From Marilutibacter maris (GTDB lineage: Bacteria; Pseudomonadota; Gammaproteobacteria; Xanthomonadales; Xanthomonadaceae), in assembly GCF_006546735.2 (NCBI RefSeq), contig NZ_VICD02000254.1:1-37445 (forward strand): 37,445 bases of DNA. Direction: 5' to 3'. The position numbers and the translations under genes were made by a program. The stretch's first letter is position 1. Each line of letters begins with the position of its first letter. The notes beneath the pieces were generated by a model. The model saw only the letters and a list, made by a program, of their open reading frames with translations, was not told the origin of the DNA and ran no database searches. Shown here piece by piece: positions 33,623 to 37,445 of the stretch.

Positions 33623-36565
33623 TCAGCCCAGCGACGCCTCGTAGACCGGGGTCTCGGCCGGACGCCCGTACAGATAGCCCTGGCCGCGCGTGCAGCCCAG
33701 CCCGCTGAGGGTCTGGCTCTGCGCCAGGGTCTCGATGCCTTCGCCGATGGTGTAGATGCCCAGGGTTCCGGCCAGGGCCTGGATCGCGCGGACCACCGCG
33801 ACCGCCTCGTGACCGCCTCCCGAATCCAGGCCTGACACGAAGCTGCGATCGATCTTCAGGCATTCGACCGGGAACCGGTGCAGGTACGACAGTGCCGAGT
33901 AGCCGGTGCCGAAATCGTCGAGCTGGGCCAGCACGCCATGATCGCGCAGCGTGCGCAGCATGCGGATCGCGCGCGAGGCGTCGTCGAGCAGGGCCACCTC
34001 GGTGATCTCGATGCGCAATCGCGACGGGTCGGCGCCAGCGGCGTCGGCCAGCCGCAACAGACGGTCGGCGAAGTCGGTCGCGCGGAAGTGGCGCGGCGAG
34101 ACGTTGATCGACACGTAGCTGTCGCCGGGCTCGGCGGCCAGATGCCGCAGCACCCGCCGGTACATCACCCAGTCGACCTCCTCGATCAGGCCGCTGTCCT
34201 CGCCCAGTCCGATGAACTCACCCGGCAACAGCAGGCCGCGGCGCTCGTGGCGCCAGCGCAGCAGCGCCTCGTGGCCGACCACCGCGCCATCGTGCAGCTG
34301 CACGATCGGCTGATAGAAGGCGATGAAGCCATCGCCGTTGATCGCGCGGCGCAGGTCGGCCTCCAGATCGAGGATGCGCACCGCCTGGTCGCGCATCGCC
34401 TGATCGAAGACCGCCCAGCGATCGCGACCGGACGCCTTGGCGCGATACATCGCCGCATCGGCGTCGCGCAGCAGGTCGGCGCCGTTGCGGTAGCGCGGAT
34501 TCCAGAACGCGATGCCGATGCTGGCCGACGGGAACACCTCGCGCCCGGCGACCCAGCACGGCTGGCTGAGCAAGGTCAGGATGCGCTGGGCCAGGGTCTC
34601 GACCACCGCCAGGTTGTCGACCCCGGAATCGGGGCGGTCGTCCAGGTTGTCGACCACGATCGCGAACTCGTCGCCGCCCAGCCGCGCGACCATGTCGTCC
34701 TCGCGGACCGCGGCGACGATGCGGCGGCCCGCCTCGACCAGCAGGTGATCGCCGGCGGTGTGGCCGGCGCTGTCGTTGACCAGCTTGAAGCGGTCCAGGT
34801 CCAGGAACAGCACCGCGAACGACGCTGACGATGCCGACTGCCGCGCCCGGCTGATCGCCATGCCCAGGCGCTCGAGCAACTGGCTGCGATTGGGCAGCCC
34901 GGTCAGCGCGTCGTGGCGAGCCTGGTAGGTCAACCGCTGCTCGGCGCGCAGGCGCTCGCCGATCTGCTCCAGCAGGTCGGCATTGGCCTGAGCCAGCTCC
35001 TGGGTGCGCGCCTGCACCCGCTGCTCGAGATCGGCGTGGGCGGCGACCAGGCGGTCCTGCGCGCGCTTGCGCGCCAGGCCGTTGCTGATGTGGTGGGCGA
35101 CGAAGGTCAGCAGCTCCTGGTCGCGACGGGTGAAGTTGATCGCCGGCGAGTAGCTCTGCACCGCGATGACGCCGACCACGGCCCCCTCGTGCAGCAGCGG
35201 CACGCCGAGCCAGCAGTGCGGGATCGCGCCATGCAGCTTGACCTCGCCGGAGGCATGCAGCTCTTGCAGGCGGCGGCTGTCGGCCAGCATCGCGGTGCCG
35301 GCCCGGATCACGAACTCGGTCAGGCCGGCGCCGAGCTTGCGGGTCGGCCGGGCCGGATCGCGCTCGTCCACCGAGTACGGAAATTCCAACGTGCCGCCAT
35401 CGTCGCGGACGATCGCGATATAGAAATTGCGCGCATACAGCAGCTCGCCGACGACGTCGTGGATCTGCGCGTAGAACCGCTCCAGAGAGCCTGAGGTGAT
35501 CGACAGCTCGGCGATCCGGAACAACGCCCGTTGCAGCCGCTCGGCGCGCTGGCGCTCGACGATCTCCGCCTGCAGGTCGCGGTTGGTCAACTGCAGCGCA
35601 TAGGTGCGCTCCTCGACCCGGCGTTCCAGCTCATCGCGGGCCTGGCGACGGTCGAGCGCGGTCAGGATGTGCTGGGCGACATAGCTCAGCAGGGCGCGCT
35701 GCTCGTCGCCGTAGACATTGGCCTGCTCGTAGGACTGCACCACCAGCGCGCCGCAGACATGGTCGTCGCGCCGCATCGGCACGCCCAGCCAGTCCTCGCT
35801 GTCGGGGCCGTGGGCGATATCGCGGGCGACGCCCAGACGATGGCGGATCTCTGCCGAGGGTCCGAACAGCGGCTCACCCTGCTTGAGCAGCGCGATCGTC
35901 ATGCTGTTGGGAAGTTCGCGCTCGTGGATCTCCAGCTCGGGGTCGGCCTGGTAGGGATCGCGCATGTCGGCGAAATACAGGAAGCGGACCGTCCCGCGCA
36001 CCGCGTCGTAGAGGACGATGTACAGATTCTCGGCATACATCAGCCCGGCCACGACCTGGTGGATGCGTTCGAGCATCTCGGTCACGTCCATGTCCGAGCC
36101 GGACAGGTCGGCGATCTCGTACAGCGCCTGCTGCAGGCGCTCGGAATCCTCCAGCGACTTCACCCGCGCCTGCGCCCGCTCGGCGACCAGGTAGGCATCG
36201 GCCAGCGCACGGGCCATGTCCAGCCATTCGTTGCGCTCGACCTGCGGCATCGGCTCGGAAAGGATCGCCGCGAGCGCAACCCGCGCGCCGTCGGCGGCGG
36301 TCCAGACGATGGCGACCTGGCGCGGGCCCTCGTTGCCTGGCTGGTTGGCCAGCAGGCGTTCGGCGACATTGCCCGCCGGCGACTCCGGCCCATCGCCAAC
36401 GGCCGCCACGACACCGTTGCGGGTCTGCCAGCGCAGCGCCACGTCGGCGCCGTGCCCCAGCGAGCGTCGCAGCACCCGCAGCAGGGCGTCGGCGGCCGGC
36501 AAGGGCGAGGCCCGGACTGTCCCCTCGGCGGCATCGCCCATCGATTGCACGGATTGCAGCCCCAT
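33623..36565 (-). CDS. GAF-GAF-GGDEF-EAL cyclic-di-GMP signalling protein
   Basis: Encodes 980 residues, with no membrane segments and no signal peptide. An N-terminal region of unknown type (1-140) is followed by a GAF domain (about 150-305), a coiled coil, a second GAF (about 350-515), a long coiled coil, GGDEF (about 560-715) and EAL (about 735-975). The cyclase motif is intact (GGDEF at 630-634), with an inhibitory RxxD (REDD, 621-624) five residues before it. The phosphodiesterase motif EALLRW (766-771) is intact, with conserved INVSPRHF, EITE, LDDFGTGYS, KIDRSFV and GEGIET. Both activities are possible. The two GAFs keep matching segments (GVPM or GVPLL, AVQSYS), suggesting an internal duplication. 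It is divergent from the sigma-factor gene. Confidence 0.95.
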   Translation of the reverse strand: MGLQSVQSMGDAAEGTVRASPLPAADALLRVLRRSLGHGADVALRWQTRNGVVAAVGDGPESPAGNVAERLLANQPGNEGPRQVAIVWTAADGARVALAAILSEPMPQVERNEWLDMARALADAYLVAERAQARVKSLEDSERLQQALYEIADLSGSDMDVTEMLERIHQVVAGLMYAENLYIVLYDAVRGTVRFLYFADMRDPYQADPELEIHERELPNSMTIALLKQGEPLFGPSAEIRHRLGVARDIAHGPDSEDWLGVPMRRDDHVCGALVVQSYEQANVYGDEQRALLSYVAQHILTALDRRQARDELERRVEERTYALQLTNRDLQAEIVERQRAERLQRALFRIAELSITSGSLERFYAQIHDVVGELLYARNFYIAIVRDDGGTLEFPYSVDERDPARPTRKLGAGLTEFVIRAGTAMLADSRRLQELHASGEVKLHGAIPHCWLGVPLLHEGAVVGVIAVQSYSPAINFTRRDQELLTFVAHHISNGLARKRAQDRLVAAHADLEQRVQARTQELAQANADLLEQIGERLRAEQRLTYQARHDALTGLPNRSQLLERLGMAISRARQSASSASFAVLFLDLDRFKLVNDSAGHTAGDHLLVEAGRRIVAAVREDDMVARLGGDEFAIVVDNLDDRPDSGVDNLAVVETLAQRILTLLSQPCWVAGREVFPSASIGIAFWNPRYRNGADLLRDADAAMYRAKASGRDRWAVFDQAMRDQAVRILDLEADLRRAINGDGFIAFYQPIVQLHDGAVVGHEALLRWRHERRGLLLPGEFIGLGEDSGLIEEVDWVMYRRVLRHLAAEPGDSYVSINVSPRHFRATDFADRLLRLADAAGADPSRLRIEITEVALLDDASRAIRMLRTLRDHGVLAQLDDFGTGYSALSYLHRFPVECLKIDRSFVSGLDSGGGHEAVAVVRAIQALAGTLGIYTIGEGIETLAQSQTLSGLGCTRGQGYLYGRPAETPVYEASLG

Positions 36566-36566
36566 T

Positions 36567-36590
36567 CAGTACGCCCGCCAGTACGCCCGT
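36567..36590. repeat. 12-bp tandem repeat just upstream of the GGDEF-EAL start codon
   Basis: CAGTACGCCCGC (36567-36578) and CAGTACGCCCGT (36579-36590), 11 of 12 bases identical and directly adjacent. It ends one base before the start codon on the minus strand, inside the 5' leader. The core GTACGCCCG also occurs in the dyad at 30375-30400. Confidence 0.8.
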
Positions 36591-36633
36591 TCAGCCGTCG
36601 CCCGGGCCCGGGATGGAAGGGCCCCATATTGAA

Positions 36634-36643
36634 ATCACGTGAT
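36634..36643. promoter_or_regulatory. ATCACGTGAT palindrome in the divergent control region
   Basis: A perfect 10-bp palindrome in the 269-bp gap between the GGDEF-EAL gene (minus) and the sigma-factor gene (plus). A second perfect palindrome, CCCGGGCCCGGG, is at 36601-36612. Candidate operators; the regulator is unknown. Confidence 0.35.
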
Positions 36644-36834
36644 CCGCGCCCGAATGCCGGACAGCCCGATCGCCTGGACAACCCCGAACCGGGCCTCCAG
36701 GCGTTGGAATACCCATGAGTCTCGCGATCCCCGGTCACGGAGACGCCTGGTTCCCGCCTCCAGCGCCTCCTGCGACCGCTACACAATGCACCAGACGCTT
36801 CCCGTCGGCAACGGCAGAACGTAACCTGCGCCGG

Positions 36835-37413
36835 ATGGATTCGGGGATCGACACCACCGCCTTGCAGACCGCAGAGCCGGACGACGCCGCCTTGATGCTG
36901 GCCTGGGCCGGCGGCGACGTGGCCGCGTTCGAGCAGCTGTACGCGCGCCACCGCGCGCCGCTGTACCGGTTTCTGATGCGCCAGCTGCGCAACGCCGCGC
37001 TGGCCGACGAGCTGTTCCAGGACGTCTGGCAGCGGGTGATCGGCGCGCGTGCCGGCTGGAAGCCCGAGGCCGCGTTCAGCACCTGGCTGTACCGGATCGC
37101 CCACAATCGTCTCAACGATCACTGGCGCAGCCTCAAGCACCGGCCGCCGGCGCCGGAGGACGGCGACGAGCGCGCCGCCCGGATACCCGACCCCGATACG
37201 CCCGAACGCACGTTGACCGAGTTCGAGCAGCGACGTCGGCTGCAACGTGCGATCGAGGAGCTGCCGGACGAACAGCGCCTGGTGGTGAGCCTGCGCCTGG
37301 AACAGGAACTGAGCCTGGAGGAAATCGGCGAGATCACCGGCGTTGGCCGGGAAACCGTCAAATCGCGACTCCGGTACGCGATGGACAAGCTGCGTGCGAG
37401 ATTGAACGAATGA
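36835..37413 (+). CDS. ECF-type RNA polymerase sigma factor
   Basis: Encodes 192 residues from the ATG at 36835 (an in-frame ATG 40 codons upstream gives unrelated residues). Region 2 spans about 25-95 (AFEQLYARHRAPLYRFLM, DELFQDVWQRV, TFxTWLYRIAHNRLND-type residues) and region 4 about 130-188 (LPDEQRLVVSLRLEQELSLE, then a helix-turn-helix GEITGVGRETVKSRL). Region 3 is absent, as in ECF sigma factors. The linker is Pro/Asp-rich. The stop overlaps the next start (ATGA), where an anti-sigma or zinc-binding regulator gene is usual. It is divergent from the c-di-GMP protein, with a shared 269-bp control region. Confidence 0.93.
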   Translation: MDSGIDTTALQTAEPDDAALMLAWAGGDVAAFEQLYARHRAPLYRFLMRQLRNAALADELFQDVWQRVIGARAGWKPEAAFSTWLYRIAHNRLNDHWRSLKHRPPAPEDGDERAARIPDPDTPERTLTEFEQRRRLQRAIEELPDEQRLVVSLRLEQELSLEEIGEITGVGRETVKSRLRYAMDKLRARLNE

Positions 37414-37445
37414 CGCGCCACGACCACCCACCGCTGACGCCCGAA
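37410..37445 (+). CDS. Start of a gene overlapping the sigma-factor stop (cut by window edge)
   Basis: An ATG at 37410 inside an ATGA overlap opens a frame to the window end (MTRHDHPPLTPE). The coupling to an ECF sigma gene suggests an anti-sigma factor or a regulator, but twelve residues cannot show it. Confidence 0.5.
   Translation, partial: MTRHDHPPLTPE

Noticed and set aside
36601-36612. CCCGGGCCCGGG as a terminator
   Set aside because: It is a palindrome with no loop and no gene ends nearby; noted only as a possible operator.

Overview
The window is about 37.4 kb of GC-rich, densely packed chromosome. Gene content and order point to a gammaproteobacterium of the Xanthomonadales (Lysobacteraceae/Xanthomonadaceae, for example a Luteimonas- or Lysobacter-like organism). 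The pointers are the prmB-aroC-asd-fimV order, a large TonB-dependent receptor beside a secreted S9 peptidase, a stand-alone RnfB-like ferredoxin after metG, GreB and an Mrp-type Fe-S carrier. The assignment is from gene content only. No rRNA or tRNA gene, CRISPR array, IS element, phage or plasmid gene was seen.

Left part (1-14093). The minus strand carries the 5' end of fimV, then asd, aroC and prmB (aspartate-family amino acids, chorismate, ribosomal protein L3 methylation). Divergent from prmB is a translationally coupled pair, sco-psd (copper delivery to cytochrome oxidase; phosphatidylethanolamine synthesis). A minus-strand pair follows: a LysM lytic transglycosylase overlapping a YhhN/lysoplasmalogenase-like membrane protein. 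Then come a HerA-like ATPase (YjgR/DUF853), an NlpE-type lipoprotein with greB, a small membrane protein of unknown function, a MgtC/DUF4010 membrane protein and rimO.

Middle (14266-20361). One tightly packed plus-strand transcription unit encodes a dienelactone-hydrolase-like protein, a HIT protein, 5-oxoprolinase subunits PxpB, PxpC and PxpA, a two-part DUF969/DUF979 membrane protein and pyroglutamyl-peptidase I, ending in a perfect hairpin. Together these read as a pyroglutamate (5-oxoproline) salvage operon: Pcp removes pyroglutamate from peptides, DUF969/DUF979 probably moves it across the membrane, and PxpABC opens it to glutamate with ATP. The first two genes are unexplained extra members.

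Right part (20389-37445). Minus strand: an RDD membrane protein, dcd, a secreted S8 protease and mrp/apbC. Between mrp and metG, which are divergent neighbours in E. coli, lie about 6.9 kb. This stretch holds a gene-free 474-bp segment with several inverted repeats, a TonB-dependent receptor, an S9 prolyl-oligopeptidase-like enzyme, a Sel1-repeat secreted protein and a DUF2147 protein. With the S8 protease this looks like an accessory peptide-degradation and uptake module built into a housekeeping block. After metG come the RnfB-like ferredoxin, a 980-residue GAF-GAF-GGDEF-EAL protein (minus) and, divergent from it, an ECF-type sigma factor overlapped by the start of one more gene at the window edge.

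Most genes are ordinary. The parts most worth a second look are the 24213-24480 structured segment, the extended pyroglutamate operon, a GTACGCCCG motif shared by two 5' leaders, and the 15-bp tandem repeat spanning the stop codon of the S8 protease.
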